Part shown: positions 48,598 through 58,465 of the stretch, one piece after another
Layout of the letters: the number at the start of each line of letters is the position of its first letter
How positions within the stretch are numbered: position 1 is the stretch's first letter
Assembly: GCA_018141785.1 (NCBI GenBank)
Contig: CP073341.1
Coordinates: 2,155,422-2,219,421, forward strand
Length of the DNA: 64,000 nt
DNA from: Candidatus Paraprochloron terpiosi LD05
Lineage (GTDB): Bacteria; Cyanobacteriota; Cyanobacteriia; Cyanobacteriales; Prochloraceae
Reading direction: 5' to 3'
Notes under the pieces: model-generated
What the model was told of the DNA's origin: nothing
The model's input: only the letters and a program-made list of their open reading frames with translations
Database searches by the model: none
Program-made: the position numbers and the translations under genes

Positions 48598-50595
48598 TTA
48601 AGAAAAAGCCCCTTTAGCCATAGCCGCGATCGCCCGATCATTCGCCTGAGGTAAATGATAATACTTACCCCCAGCAACCTGAGCTAACTCCTTCCCAAAG
48701 CCAGTAGAAACGAACTTTTTCTCCGTATCAATCACCAAAAAATCCATCCCCAAACCTCTCATCTTTTTAGCAATTTCTAATAACTCCCCCTTTATATCGG
48801 GTTTTTCTCCCTCTGGTAATGGTTCCCCTAAAGAACGAGCTAAAGGAATGTTCCCCCGTCCATCTGTAATAGCTACAATTGCCACTTGACCAATATCCCC
48901 GGACATAGTAGCATTTATTCCCACATGGACAGCGGTAGTTAACCCATGAGCGAGGGGAGAGGGTCCACCACAGGGTAACCTTTCTAACCGTCGTCGTGCT
49001 AAAGAGATAGAACGGGTGGGGGGGATGAGCACATCGGCTTTTTCTCCCCGAAAGGGAATTAAAGCGATTTGGTCCCGATTTTCATAGGCTTCCGTTAGCA
49101 GACGCAATACTGCTCCTTTAGCGGACTCCATGCGATTGAAAGCCATGGAACCGGAAGCGTCCACCACAAAGACAATTAAAGAGCCAGCCTTCCGGGCTAA
49201 CCGTTTGGAGCGCAAATCCCCCTGTTGGACAATTACTTTGCGCCCCGGAATACGAAGTCGTCGAGATTTTTGATAAGGAGCAGCTGCTCTCAGGGTAGCG
49301 TCTACAGCAATGCGTCGTACCTTCCCTTTGGGTAACATGGGTTTCACATATCGTCCCCGATCCTCGGAGAAAATAGGACTACGACTCCCAGATTTGCCCT
49401 GTCGTTGCATCATTTGGGCAAAATAGAGCACGTTAGGATCCAAAATTACCCCTTCTGCATCGAAAACGAACTCCTCTGGTAGGTTAGGGGGTTCCTGTTC
49501 TGGTTCCTTGTTATCCTCTTCCTGCTCCTCTTCCCCCTTATCTTCATTTTCAGGTTCCTGGGGGGGAGGAGGTGGGGGTGGTGTTTGCTCTGGTGGGGTT
49601 TCAGGGACAGTGGTGGAACGGGGAACAATGACTAATTCTACGGCTCGACGCAGATCTTCTGCTGAAAGGCGATCGCGCCCTTCCAATGCTGCTGCTGCTT
49701 TAGCCACCCGCAAAGCAAAGAGTTCCCCTCTATGTCCCTGAACCCCACCCCGGATCGCCTCTTCTACCAGATAGTTAATTTGCTCCCGACTAATTTCCAC
49801 CTCTTTGAGCCATTCCCGAGCGAGAATAATATCGGTACGGAGATTTTCCGTGTCTTCTCCATACTGGGCGATAAACTCCTGAGGGGTGTTACTATAGGTG
49901 AGTACCTGCTCTACTGCTTGTACCCGTTGCTCCAAGGATAGCACTCCATCAGCGGAGAGATGAATAGCGATGCGATCCAGTAAATGCTGACGCAGGGGAC
50001 CTTCCTCTGGGTTATAGGTACAGAGGAATAACGGGGTACAGGGGTGCTGAAAACTAATCCCCTCCCGTTCGATTTGGTTCCGTCCTTCGCTTAAGATAGT
50101 CAACAAACGTTCTGCAATTTGGTCTTCTAGGAGGTTAATTTCATCCACATACAGCACCCCTCTGTGGGCTCTCGCCAGCAGTCCCGGCTGAAATACGGGC
50201 TCACCCCGTTTCACCGACTCTTCCACGTCTACAGAACCCAGAAGGCGGTCTTCCGTCACTCCCAGGGGAATTTGGACGAAGGGGGCGGGTATTATTTCTG
50301 TCGGTATATTATTGTTAGCATAATAATTTTCTAATGTTAAGTTGTCCCATGATTTAGGGTTGAGAGGGTTACAATTGCAAAAATTCCCTTTAATGACTTC
50401 CATAGGGGGGAGAAGGGAGTGAATTGCCCTCGCCATAACCGATTTAGCCCTGCCGCGACCACCGGCGATGGCCACCCCTCCCACTCCCGGATCCACTGCT
50501 GCTAGAAGCAAAGCTAGTTTAATTGCCTCTTGTCCCACAACAGCAGTGAGAGGAAAAATAGAAGTTACCATAGTTGAACGAAAGTAATTATTCAT
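48598..50595 (-). CDS. chlD: Magnesium chelatase subunit ChlD
   Basis: AAA+/vWA subunit of Mg chelatase, which with ChlI and ChlH inserts Mg2+ into protoporphyrin IX. The 665-residue protein has an AAA+ domain with a ChlD-type degenerate P-loop ([15 protein letters not shown]), an acidic proline-rich linker near 325-375 ([20 protein letters not shown]), and a C-terminal integrin I (vWA) domain with [16 protein letters not shown]. Starts at 50595 or at the internal ATG ([11 protein letters not shown]) are both possible. The gene is divergent from the DUF3727 gene. Confidence 0.95.
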   Translation of the reverse strand: MNNYFRSTMVTSIFPLTAVVGQEAIKLALLLAAVDPGVGGVAIAGGRGRAKSVMARAIHSLLPPMEVIKGNFCNCNPLNPKSWDNLTLENYYANNNIPTEIIPAPFVQIPLGVTEDRLLGSVDVEESVKRGEPVFQPGLLARAHRGVLYVDEINLLEDQIAERLLTILSEGRNQIEREGISFQHPCTPLFLCTYNPEEGPLRQHLLDRIAIHLSADGVLSLEQRVQAVEQVLTYSNTPQEFIAQYGEDTENLRTDIILAREWLKEVEISREQINYLVEEAIRGGVQGHRGELFALRVAKAAAALEGRDRLSAEDLRRAVELVIVPRSTTVPETPPEQTPPPPPPPQEPENEDKGEEEQEEDNKEPEQEPPNLPEEFVFDAEGVILDPNVLYFAQMMQRQGKSGSRSPIFSEDRGRYVKPMLPKGKVRRIAVDATLRAAAPYQKSRRLRIPGRKVIVQQGDLRSKRLARKAGSLIVFVVDASGSMAFNRMESAKGAVLRLLTEAYENRDQIALIPFRGEKADVLIPPTRSISLARRRLERLPCGGPSPLAHGLTTAVHVGINATMSGDIGQVAIVAITDGRGNIPLARSLGEPLPEGEKPDIKGELLEIAKKMRGLGMDFLVIDTEKKFVSTGFGKELAQVAGGKYYHLPQANDRAIAAMAKGAFS

Positions 50596-50638
50596 GATAT
50601 CTTAAAGTTTAGCCTCTTATCGTAATTGGTTTTTGACT

Positions 50639-51202
50639 ATGTACACGTCCCACCTATCATACGATCCAGAAGACAGGCTTTCCCTGACTGATGAAGCGGG
50701 GCGATCCCTGGAGTGTTACGTCGAAAATTCTCTTGAAGTAGATAATATTACTTATCTGCTGCTTATGCCCGTGGATTCTCCTGTGATAATCTTTTCTTGG
50801 GGAGAAGAGAATAAGGGGGATTTTGCGGAAGTGGTGCCCTTGGAAGGAGAGGAGGAAATAGAAGAAGTATTTACCGAGGCTAAAGCAGTGCTAGCAGAAT
50901 TCAACCTGTTCCTGAAATACACTGCCTTTACCCTTACCGTTGCTGGGGAAATCCCTTTCTTTGAAGAAGAGGAAATCATGGAGTTGGAAGTAGGCTCCGA
51001 TGATGATAATGTAGCAACAGAAGAATTACAGTTTTTAGCTAGTTTCTATCGCAAGGAGCAAAAATACTCAATCTTTACTCCCATAGAGCCGTTGTTATTT
51101 TTTGCTAAGTATAATATCATGGATAAGCTGGAGTTAGTTTCCCCTGAAGATGACAATTTGAGGAAAATTATGGAAGAATTGTTAGTGGAGAAGCTAAAAT
51201 AA
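50639..51202 (+). CDS. DUF3727 acidic protein
   Basis: A 187-residue acidic protein (from ATG 50639; a TTG 6 bp upstream is also in frame). SLTDEAGRSLECYVENSLEV, YLLLMPVDSPVIIFSWGEE, and the C-terminal EPLLFFAKYNIMDKLELVSP are the DUF3727 pattern of cyanobacteria and chloroplast-bearing plants. Role unknown. It is 53 bp upstream of mltG, an arrangement that recurs in cyanobacteria as far as I recall. Confidence 0.78.
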   Translation: MYTSHLSYDPEDRLSLTDEAGRSLECYVENSLEVDNITYLLLMPVDSPVIIFSWGEENKGDFAEVVPLEGEEEIEEVFTEAKAVLAEFNLFLKYTAFTLTVAGEIPFFEEEEIMELEVGSDDDNVATEELQFLASFYRKEQKYSIFTPIEPLLFFAKYNIMDKLELVSPEDDNLRKIMEELLVEKLK

Positions 51203-51255
51203 ATCAAGGAACGGGGAGCAGATGGAAAAGTTAGTTATTCGTTAAGGGAGGAACA

Positions 51256-52308
51256 ATGCAATCTGTCAGAAGCAGCTCAAAATGGTGGTCTTACTTGGCA
51301 TTATTGCCTGTCTTTTTCGCCATTGGTGCTTGGAGAACTTGGAGTTGGGCTATTTCCCCACCCCAGGAAACCGAGACAGAAGAAAAGATCCAAATCAATA
51401 TTCCCTTAGGAACCCCAGCCCAACAAATTGGGAGAGACTTAAAAAGAAAGGGTTTAATTCGTTCCGACTTCGCTTGGAAATTGTGGACTAAGTGGTTAGA
51501 AGTGCAAAACATAGAAGGAGGTTTTCAAGCAGGAACTTACCGATTTGATTACCAGGATACTTTACCAGAAATTGCCACCAAAATCTGGCAGGGAAGGGTG
51601 GTACAGCGCCGTTTTACCATTCCTGAAGGTTGGTCAATTCAGCAAATGGGAAACTATTTTGCTTCCTTGGACTTTTTTCCAGCGGAAGATTTTGTCGCTG
51701 CTGCGAGGGAAATTCCCCGGGATAAATATCCTTGGTTACCTGCAAATTTACCTCATTTGGAAGGGTTTTTGTTTCCCGATACTTATAAAGTGCCCTCTCA
51801 GGTTACACCAGGGCAAATAATTACTATAATGCTGGAGCAATTTGAGCAAGTTAGCTTACCCCTGTATCACCAAGCTAAACAAGAAACGGACTTAGACTTG
51901 CTAGAATGGGTGACATTAGCTAGTATAGTGGAAAAAGAGGCAGTAGTGGCTCAAGAACGTCATCGGATTGCCGGGGTGTTCCTCAAACGGTTAAATAAAG
52001 GAATGAAATTGGAAGCAGATCCCACGGTAGAATACGGTTTAGGCATTAAGCAAACTGCCCATCGCCCTTTAACTTTTGCCGAGGTACGCACACCTTCCCC
52101 TTATAATACCTATCTTAATGCAGGGTTGCCCCCTACTCCCATTGCCAGTCCTGGTGCTGCCAGTTTGAAGGCTGCTCTTAATCCAGAAAAAACAGATTTT
52201 CTCTTTTTCGTCGCTCGTTACGACGGTACTCACGTTTTTAGCAAAACTTTTACCCACCATTTAACCGCAACCAGACAAATTCGCCGTAAATGGCAAGCCA
52301 CAAGATAG
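51256..52308 (+). CDS. mltG: Endolytic murein transglycosylase MltG
   Basis: Inner-membrane lytic transglycosylase that cuts nascent glycan strands. The 350-residue protein has an N-terminal membrane span (YLALLPVFFAIGAWRTW), a LysM-like part (IQINIPLGTPAQQIGRDLKR) and the YceG catalytic domain with Glu in LASIVEKEAVV, and the conserved LEADPTVEYGLG and PYNTYLNAGLPPTPIASPG. All family signatures are intact. Likely co-transcribed with the DUF3727 gene and possibly msrB. Confidence 0.92.
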   Translation: MQSVRSSSKWWSYLALLPVFFAIGAWRTWSWAISPPQETETEEKIQINIPLGTPAQQIGRDLKRKGLIRSDFAWKLWTKWLEVQNIEGGFQAGTYRFDYQDTLPEIATKIWQGRVVQRRFTIPEGWSIQQMGNYFASLDFFPAEDFVAAAREIPRDKYPWLPANLPHLEGFLFPDTYKVPSQVTPGQIITIMLEQFEQVSLPLYHQAKQETDLDLLEWVTLASIVEKEAVVAQERHRIAGVFLKRLNKGMKLEADPTVEYGLGIKQTAHRPLTFAEVRTPSPYNTYLNAGLPPTPIASPGAASLKAALNPEKTDFLFFVARYDGTHVFSKTFTHHLTATRQIRRKWQATR

Positions 52309-52332
52309 TTTTGTAATTAAAAGGATAAACTC

Positions 52333-52728
52333 ATGGTAGCTAAGGTTCAGAAGACAGAAAAAGAGTGGCAAGAGCAACTGACACCGGAACAGTTTAAGGT
52401 GACTAGGAAGAAGGGAACGGAAAGACCATTTACAGGGGAATATTACAACCACCAAGGAGAGGGTATTTATAAATGTATCTGTTGTGGGAACCCCCTTTTT
52501 AGTTCCGAAACTAAGTTCGACTCCGGTACAGGTTGGCCCAGTTTTTACGAACCCATAGGGGAAGATAGGGTGAAGTACGAAACCGATATTAGCTTCTTTA
52601 TGCGTCGCACAGAGGTGTTGTGTGCTGCTTGTGATGCTCATTTGGGTCATGTTTTTGATGATGGACCAGAACCCACTGGTAAGCGCTATTGCATTAATTC
52701 TGTCTCTCTCGATTTTGACCGCATTTAG
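52333..52728 (+). CDS. msrB: Peptide-methionine (R)-S-oxide reductase MsrB
   Basis: Reduces methionine-R-sulfoxide in proteins. The 131 residues carry the zinc site CxxC pairs ([19 protein letters not shown]), [11 protein letters not shown] and the catalytic Cys in [11 protein letters not shown]. It lies 24 bp after mltG with an AAAGGAT site, so it may be the third gene of that unit. Confidence 0.95.
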   Translation: MVAKVQKTEKEWQEQLTPEQFKVTRKKGTERPFTGEYYNHQGEGIYKCICCGNPLFSSETKFDSGTGWPSFYEPIGEDRVKYETDISFFMRRTEVLCAACDAHLGHVFDDGPEPTGKRYCINSVSLDFDRI

Positions 52729-52817
52729 AGGATTAAACCGCACGAACGCCGCAACGCAGAGGGAAGAGAAGAGAGGGTTTGATAAGTAGCCCGCAATTTA
52801 TGAGGGGGCCCACGGGT

Positions 52818-55004
52818 TTATTTAAGTCGTAGCATTCTTTCTTCAATTTTTGACCAACTTTTCTGTGATACTCGCGCTGCTGCTTCTTTGCACTTTACTA
52901 TGAGTAAATTGACGTAGAAGTAATTTTCCCATTCCTTTGACTCTTCCTTAGATAAGGTTATCATTTCTAGTGTTAAATGGAAAGAGTTTAGCCAAGTTTC
53001 TATAATTTGCTCAAAAAATGCTCTCAGTACTTCTAGTACTTCTTCTAAAGAATTATACTGGGGTATTTTTGCTTTGAACATTTCTAAATTCTTAAGCAAT
53101 TTGGGAAAATTTACTTGGGCAAAAACCTGGAACTTTTTTGACTGGTGAGCTGAATTGATAAATTGGTCGAGGGCGTGGGCGAGGGCTAAGGTGTAGGCGT
53201 TGGCGTAGGCGTTGCCGAGGGCGAGGTCGTGGGGGTTGACGAGGGCGTAGGCGTTGACGTTGGCGAGGGCATTGACGAGGACTTTGGCGTAGGCGTTGGC
53301 GAAGGCTAAGGGATTGGCGAAGGGGTTGGCGTAGGCGAAGGGGTTGGCGTTGGCGTTGGCGTTGGCGAGGGCGAAGGGGTTGGCGTTGGCGTTGGCGTTG
53401 GCGAGGGCGAAGGGGTTGGCGTTGGCGTTGGCGTTGGCGTTGGCGTTGGCGTTGGCGAAGGCGAGGGCGATCGCTCTTTTCCCCGTAGGTGAAATATTCC
53501 CTCCAGCTTCAGCAGTAGCATTATCAGCCCATTGAAGTAGCGCTCTTAACTTAGGAGAGTGAATCATTTTTCCCGCCTTTTGTTCCATTAGCTCCAACAG
53601 TTCCTCTGCATTAGTTAAACCAGCCACCAATAAAAAGACTTCTCGCCAACGTCCATCTTCCAGGCGTTCAGCCACTAATTGCTGAATGCGATGGTTTTTG
53701 CTAATGTAGAGGGCGGTAAGATACTCCTGAAAGGTAAGATGGGAAAAAGAAAAAATCTTTTGCGCTTGTTCTACCAATATTCCCTGCTGAAGGGCGATGG
53801 CTTCCAGAATAGCATTCCCATCCAAAGATTTGGAGTTATCCACTGTATCCGCCAGAAAGTCCTTGATATAGTCTACCAACTCTTGCTCTGGAAAAAAGAC
53901 TTGATTTTGGATAAAGTTATCATGGGCAATGTGTGCAAGTAGTTCTTTTTCTAGTGCTGTGCTCCATTGGGAATAAATGGGTTCCAGTTTCAGCCGTTTT
54001 TCTGCCGCCCACTCTTCTAAGATAATATCCAAAGCAGCACGATATAACTCACTCCGTTGAGGAGGAAATTTATATTTGCGATTATAGACGATACAAAGAA
54101 AGGTTAACAATAATGGAGTATGGGCTAATTCTTTGGCGGCGGCGTTATTAGGTTCTTGGAGAGTTTGCCAACATTCTCTGGCGGTTTTGCTTTCTCGCTC
54201 TGATGAAAACCAATTCTGAATAAACTGTTTAATCTGCTTATCATCAAAGTCTGCCAGTTGGATATCGATAAAATTTCGCAAACTACTCCGTTGAGCGGCG
54301 ATGCGACAGGAAGCAATAAACCTGTTTTTCTCGTATTGAGTTACCAGTTTATCAATGGCATCACTAACTGCATTGTAATTCTCTTGGGGTACTTCGTCCA
54401 AACCATCTAGTAATATGAGCAACTTTCCTTGTTTGAGGAGGTTGGTAGCAATCTTATCCGAGGCAGGAAAACCCAAAACTTCCAATTCTTCAGCAATAGC
54501 TTGAATTAAGTTAACGTCATCGCTCCTAAAGCGTTTTAGTTCCAGGAGCACCGGTAAACAGGCAGGTTTAAATGGGTTATTTTGCTCCTTTAAGACTTCT
54601 AAGCCTATTTTGCGCAAATAGGTAGTTTTACCGGATCCGGGTCCACCTAACACCATTAAATACTGATGAGAGGTTGCTACTTGGATCCCATCCTCATTTC
54701 TACGTTCCCCCTGCTGAAATCTCCGGTTTTGACTTTCTCTGTAGATTTCTTCTATATTCCCAAGAGATTCATATTGTAGAATGCTCAACTTGTCCAAGAA
54801 TCTTACAGCAGTGTATACAGAGTCCAAGGCTACTGGTTTGGGCATTCCTAGCAGCTTCAACCAGCCATATCGGCTCTTATATTTTTGGGCATACTTCCTA
54901 TATGCTTGCGCTGCGGTGGCGGAATCTTTAATCTTCTCGCCAGTAGATTTGAGAATATCCCAGAGTAGCTTGGCACCGGGAATTAAGAAAGGTTCTATAG
55001 CCAT
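52818..55004 (-). CDS. NACHT NTPase with hexanucleotide-encoded Ala-Asn array
   Basis: A 728-residue STAND-type protein. The N-terminal helical region (about 1-105) precedes a NACHT domain with Walker [14 protein letters not shown] (about 119-131), Walker [12 protein letters not shown] and a sensor-like RIAAQRS. The conserved [16 protein letters not shown] (about 425) marks the NACHT winged-helix end. Residues about 512-612 are a striking array of [15 protein letters not shown] and ANAYALV, encoded by tandem GGCGTT-type hexamers on the plus strand. It would sit where other NLR proteins have their sensor repeats. The C-terminal about 110 residues are helical. Effector domain not identified. 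Confidence 0.8.
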   Translation of the reverse strand: MAIEPFLIPGAKLLWDILKSTGEKIKDSATAAQAYRKYAQKYKSRYGWLKLLGMPKPVALDSVYTAVRFLDKLSILQYESLGNIEEIYRESQNRRFQQGERRNEDGIQVATSHQYLMVLGGPGSGKTTYLRKIGLEVLKEQNNPFKPACLPVLLELKRFRSDDVNLIQAIAEELEVLGFPASDKIATNLLKQGKLLILLDGLDEVPQENYNAVSDAIDKLVTQYEKNRFIASCRIAAQRSSLRNFIDIQLADFDDKQIKQFIQNWFSSERESKTARECWQTLQEPNNAAAKELAHTPLLLTFLCIVYNRKYKFPPQRSELYRAALDIILEEWAAEKRLKLEPIYSQWSTALEKELLAHIAHDNFIQNQVFFPEQELVDYIKDFLADTVDNSKSLDGNAILEAIALQQGILVEQAQKIFSFSHLTFQEYLTALYISKNHRIQQLVAERLEDGRWREVFLLVAGLTNAEELLELMEQKAGKMIHSPKLRALLQWADNATAEAGGNISPTGKRAIALAFANANANANANANANPFALANANANANPFALANANANANPFAYANPFANPLAFANAYAKVLVNALANVNAYALVNPHDLALGNAYANAYTLALAHALDQFINSAHQSKKFQVFAQVNFPKLLKNLEMFKAKIPQYNSLEEVLEVLRAFFEQIIETWLNSFHLTLEMITLSKEESKEWENYFYVNLLIVKCKEAAARVSQKSWSKIEERMLRLK
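53159..53470. repeat. GGCGTT-family hexanucleotide minisatellite inside the NACHT gene
   Basis: About 50 hexamer units, mainly GGCGTT with GGCGAG, GGCGAA, GGGGTT and GGCGTA variants. Pure GGCGTT runs reach seven units near 53415-53456. Because the unit is 6 bp, any gain or loss of units keeps the gene's frame. On the minus strand the units read Ala-Asn, Ala-Leu, Ala-Phe and Ala-Tyr dipeptides. Confidence 0.9.
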
Positions 55005-55137
55005 GGTAATGTCAATAAGTTAGAATTTATCTGGATTAAACCGCAGAGACGCAGAGTACGCAGAGGGAAGAGAAGAGAGGAGAAAAGAGGGTTAATATTT
55101 AACCCTGTAGGGGTGGTTTTATACGGTAGCCCGCAAT

Positions 55138-56790
55138 TCAGGTAGAATGGGCAATGTCCATCCTACGCAGCATGAGGAAGGAGAGGAAGGCGATCGCCCC
55201 CCATTGGGTTAAAAATGCCAGCCATAATTCTCCTCCCATGGCGTTTTCTACCCCTACAACTGGTAGAATTGAGAATAGCCACAGAAAGGGTTGGTTGTTG
55301 GGGTTAATTTGGAACAGTATAGCAATAATGAGGGGTAAAATCATTAATCCTCCTACCCCAGCAATAGCCCAAATTGTCCGTTTCGGCATGGTTGCCATGA
55401 GGATAAGTTGAGCAACACAGGCGTAAATTAAGATGACATTAATATGGAACAATACCCCCAAAGACAGATAAATTGTGGATGAGCCGAAAGGGAATAGGAG
55501 CAGTAGAGAGAGTAAGATTAATGAAGCAATGACTAAATTAATCCCTATGGCCACTGTGGCAGGACTTTTTTCTCCCCAAACCAAATCTTTGAGCAAATTG
55601 TCATTACCTTGCTTACCCCTTATACTGCGAGAACGGGCCCAATCTTGTAATGCCTGGCGGTGGTTGCTTAAAGCAGCAATTAAACCCAAAAACAGCACCA
55701 GTTGAAAGAGGAAGAGGAGGATAATATTGCTTTGTACCTCATATTCTGCTACATTACTATGGGGTAAGCTAAATCCCGCCATGGTTGTCATTAAACTAGC
55801 GGTGAGCAGGTAACTCTGTCCCTTACTCAAACTGGTAGCAATGGGATTGTGGAAGCGACGTTTGAGTGCTTTTCCCAACCAATAGGTCCAAATACCATAG
55901 TTGAGGAGCATAAAGAAGATGCCTAAAATAGCATTTTGCCAAAGAGACATGCCAAACCAGGTAATTTCGGTAACTTGCTCTAAGGGCAAATAATCTACTT
56001 GTGAGGCCACCGGGGTAGCATTAACTACATAGGAGAGCATTTTTCCCGGATAAAACAAAGTCAACCAATTAGCTACATTGCCTTTGCTTCCTGCAAAGTC
56101 GTTCATGGTGAGGATTTTCATGAGCCACAGGAAGAAAAATACCCCACTACTACGTATCCAAGGTTGGAAACCCCCTAGGGCGGAACTAGTCAAACCGTAA
56201 AAGAGAGCACTACTGTAGAAAAAGGCGCAACTGGCAATGAGAATGGTATAGAATCCTAAGAACCAAATCAAGGGAACGCCAGCCCCTAAAGCAGCTCGGA
56301 AATGTAAAGGCATCCCCAACAGTAGCGATAAATAGAGTATAATAGGGACACCGAGGATTTTCCCTAAGAGAATGGTACGGGCTGACTGTGGGCTGAGACG
56401 AAGGAAATTGAGGGTACCGCGACTTTCTTCCTTGGATAAATCGGCAATGAGCAGATAAGTACCCCCTACTAATAAGGCAAAAATGGCGATAATGCTCATA
56501 CAGACGAAGATGTCCAACCACCACCGTTGCCAATTGATGATAACCTTACCCAGAGCATCTTTTAAGCATTCCGCTCCAGAATAGGAATCAAGAACACTAC
56601 CAGTGCAGTAGTGGTTAGAGGTGTTCCTAGTAATGGGGAGAAGATTCTCGTAGAATAAGTATAGTAACAACTGAAAGCCGATGGAGATAGCCCAAGCTAC
56701 GGTTATATTTCTCGTGTTCAGCTTTCCTTTCAATTCTCGCAAGAGTTGGGGATTCCAGTCCCCCAACGGATCCATAATGGTAGATATCAT
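55138..56790 (-). CDS. ABC-2 type transporter permease
   Basis: A 550-residue membrane protein with about a dozen hydrophobic segments (VCMSIIAIFALLVGGTYLLI; ILFLFQLVLFLGLIAAL; LILLSLLLLFPFGSSTIYL). The motif ESRGTLNFLRLSPQSARTI near 140 is the conserved ABC-2 coupling region just inside the membrane. The substrate is unknown. The ATPase gene lies 12 bp upstream, so the two form one exporter. A start at 56790 or the internal MDPLGDWNP at 56772 is possible. Confidence 0.8.
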   Translation of the reverse strand: MISTIMDPLGDWNPQLLRELKGKLNTRNITVAWAISIGFQLLLYLFYENLLPITRNTSNHYCTGSVLDSYSGAECLKDALGKVIINWQRWWLDIFVCMSIIAIFALLVGGTYLLIADLSKEESRGTLNFLRLSPQSARTILLGKILGVPIILYLSLLLGMPLHFRAALGAGVPLIWFLGFYTILIASCAFFYSSALFYGLTSSALGGFQPWIRSSGVFFFLWLMKILTMNDFAGSKGNVANWLTLFYPGKMLSYVVNATPVASQVDYLPLEQVTEITWFGMSLWQNAILGIFFMLLNYGIWTYWLGKALKRRFHNPIATSLSKGQSYLLTASLMTTMAGFSLPHSNVAEYEVQSNIILLFLFQLVLFLGLIAALSNHRQALQDWARSRSIRGKQGNDNLLKDLVWGEKSPATVAIGINLVIASLILLSLLLLFPFGSSTIYLSLGVLFHINVILIYACVAQLILMATMPKRTIWAIAGVGGLMILPLIIAILFQINPNNQPFLWLFSILPVVGVENAMGGELWLAFLTQWGAIAFLSFLMLRRMDIAHST

Positions 56791-56802
56791 GAGGATGTGC
56801 TC

Positions 56803-57774
56803 CTAAGACACTTGTTTATGTTCTAACTTGAGGAAGATGGTTTCTAAGTCTTCCTGAGTGCAGTGGAACTCTGTCAGGGGGATATTGGCAGCCACCAGGG
56901 AACGCAATAAGGCGGCGCTATCTTGGGTGTTTCCAGAAAAATTCACCTTTACGCTCCCCCCGCCCGCCATCGATGATGCCGGGCGGATGCCGGGGGGTAG
57001 TACCTCCCATGCTTTTACTAAAGGATTATTTTTCAATTCTACTTCTAATTCCTGCATATCTCCCAGAGTAGATAGAATAATCTGCTGACGAGACAAACGG
57101 GAATATAGTTCTTCTAGAGAAGCGCTTTCCACCAAATACCCCAATTCCATAATACCCACAGAGGTACAAAGTTCCGCCAAATCGCTCAAAACATGAGAAG
57201 AAATGAGAATAGTCATCCCTTCCTGTTGCAAAACTTTGACAATTTCCCGAAACTTCATCCTCGCAATGGGATCCAAACCAGAAACCGGTTCGTCTAAGAG
57301 CAGCAAGAGAGGTTGATGGATAATAGTGCGAGCCAGACTCAGTCGTTGCTTCATTCCCCGAGAAAGGGTAGCCACCAGACTGTGACGCTTGCTACTTAAG
57401 TCTACCAATTCCAGAATTTCCGATAACCTCCAGCGACGGTGAGGTTGTCTCAAGCGATAAAGTCGGGCAAAATAGTCTAAATAATCCCAGACTGTTAAGT
57501 CTTCATAGAGGGGAAAATCATCCGGGAGATAGCCTAAAAGCTGCTTCAGGTGCAGGTTACTGTCATCTCGTAATAGTCGTTCTCCGTGAATGTAAATTTT
57601 CCCCAGAGTGGGTTCCTCTGCTGCTGCTAACATGCGAATGAGGGTGGTTTTTCCCGCCCCATTGGGACCGATTAGTCCATAGACTTCCCCTATTTCTACT
57701 TGTAATTCCACGTCGTTCACGGCAACGTGGCGATCGAATTGTTTTGTTAGTCCTTCAGTAGCGATGCTCAACAT
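56803..57774 (-). CDS. ABC transporter ATP-binding protein (exporter)
   Basis: From ATG 57774 the 323-residue ATPase reads MLSIATEGLTKQFDRHVAVN. Walker A is GPNGAGKTT at about 38-46, the signature is LSRGMKQRLSLA (Arg replaces Gly of LSGGQ), Walker B is LLLLLDEPVSGLDP and the switch His is ISSHVLS. A Pro/Gly-rich segment LPPGIRPASSMAGGGSVKV near 262-280 is encoded by a GC palindrome and interrupts an otherwise ordinary C-terminal domain. A longer in-frame ORF to 57897 overlaps the divergent trmL start and is unlikely. Confidence 0.88.
   Translation of the reverse strand: MLSIATEGLTKQFDRHVAVNDVELQVEIGEVYGLIGPNGAGKTTLIRMLAAAEEPTLGKIYIHGERLLRDDSNLHLKQLLGYLPDDFPLYEDLTVWDYLDYFARLYRLRQPHRRWRLSEILELVDLSSKRHSLVATLSRGMKQRLSLARTIIHQPLLLLLDEPVSGLDPIARMKFREIVKVLQQEGMTILISSHVLSDLAELCTSVGIMELGYLVESASLEELYSRLSRQQIILSTLGDMQELEVELKNNPLVKAWEVLPPGIRPASSMAGGGSVKVNFSGNTQDSAALLRSLVAANIPLTEFHCTQEDLETIFLKLEHKQVS
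56954..56987. repeat. GC palindromic repeat inside the ABC ATPase gene
   Basis: CCCCCCGCCCGCCATCGATG, then ATGCCGGGCGGATGCCGGGGGG. Related to the palindromes at 215-239 and 8803-8828. It adds about 12 residues in frame to the ATPase. Confidence 0.6.
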
Positions 57775-57824
57775 GGTATTCTTAAATTTGTCCCCCTGAT
57801 ATCTTATTCCCATGATACCGTTTA

Positions 57825-58286
57825 ATGCCTCAAATAGTTTTAGTTGAACCGAAAATTCCACCCAACACAGGAAATATAGCCCGTACTTGTGCTGCAACAG
57901 GAACAGAATTGCATTTAGTTGGTCCCTTGGGGTTTGAAATCAGCGATCGCCACCTCAAAAGAGCGGGATTAGATTATTGGCCTTATGTAGATTTACACTA
58001 TCATAAGAGTTGGGCTGATTTTCTTACTATAGCACAAGAAAGAGGAGGTAGATTAATAGGGTTTAGCGTGCGGGGTAATTGTAGTTATCTGAGTTGTGCA
58101 TATCAAGCGGATGATTGGTTATTATTTGGCAGCGAAACCACTGGTTTATCCTCTACCATTCTCTCGAGGTGTCATCTTACCACCTATATTCCCATGACAC
58201 AAGCAAAAGTGCGCAGTTTGAATCTTTCTGTTAGTGTATCCGTCGGTTTATTTGAAGCACGACGTCAATTAGGTTATCTGAGTTGA
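57825..58286 (+). CDS. trmL: tRNA (cytidine(34)-2'-O)-methyltransferase TrmL
   Basis: SPOUT-class methyltransferase modifying the wobble base of tRNA-Leu. The 153-residue protein has PKIPPNTGNIARTCAATG (N-terminal motif 1), LLFGSETTGLS (motif 2) and IPMTQAKVRSLNLSVSVSV (motif 3, knot region). Length and motifs are standard. Divergent from the ABC ATPase gene, 50 bp apart. Confidence 0.93.
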   Translation: MPQIVLVEPKIPPNTGNIARTCAATGTELHLVGPLGFEISDRHLKRAGLDYWPYVDLHYHKSWADFLTIAQERGGRLIGFSVRGNCSYLSCAYQADDWLLFGSETTGLSSTILSRCHLTTYIPMTQAKVRSLNLSVSVSVGLFEARRQLGYLS

Positions 58287-58365
58287 GCACCGGGTCCGCT
58301 CTTTCACCTTAGCTCCCTGCCCACCAACAGCAACAAATAACCCTTATAATGTTATCCGGTACTAA

Positions 58366-58465
58366 GTTTTAGGGTACTGATTTTATTGAACCGCAGAGAC
58401 GCAGAGGGCGCAGAGGGAAGAATAGGAGAGATATTTTGATTTAGAGATGAATTTAGAACAACATA
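58366..58465 (+). repeat. Direct repeat, left copy, overlapping the start of the restriction gene
   Basis: AGTTTTAGGGTACTGATTTT, then CCGCAGAGACGCAGAGGGCG and GAGATATTTTGATTTAGAG, ending in the first codons ATGAATTTAGAACAACATATT of the endonuclease. It aligns with 60312-60412 over about 100 bp at roughly 88 percent by eye; weaker similarity extends further upstream. Confidence 0.8.

Noticed and set aside
53306..53535. Pro-Thr-Ser and Ala-Leu low-complexity ORFs over the hexanucleotide array
   Set aside because: Alternative frames of the GGCGTT repeat; the NACHT frame is the only one with conserved flanking domains.
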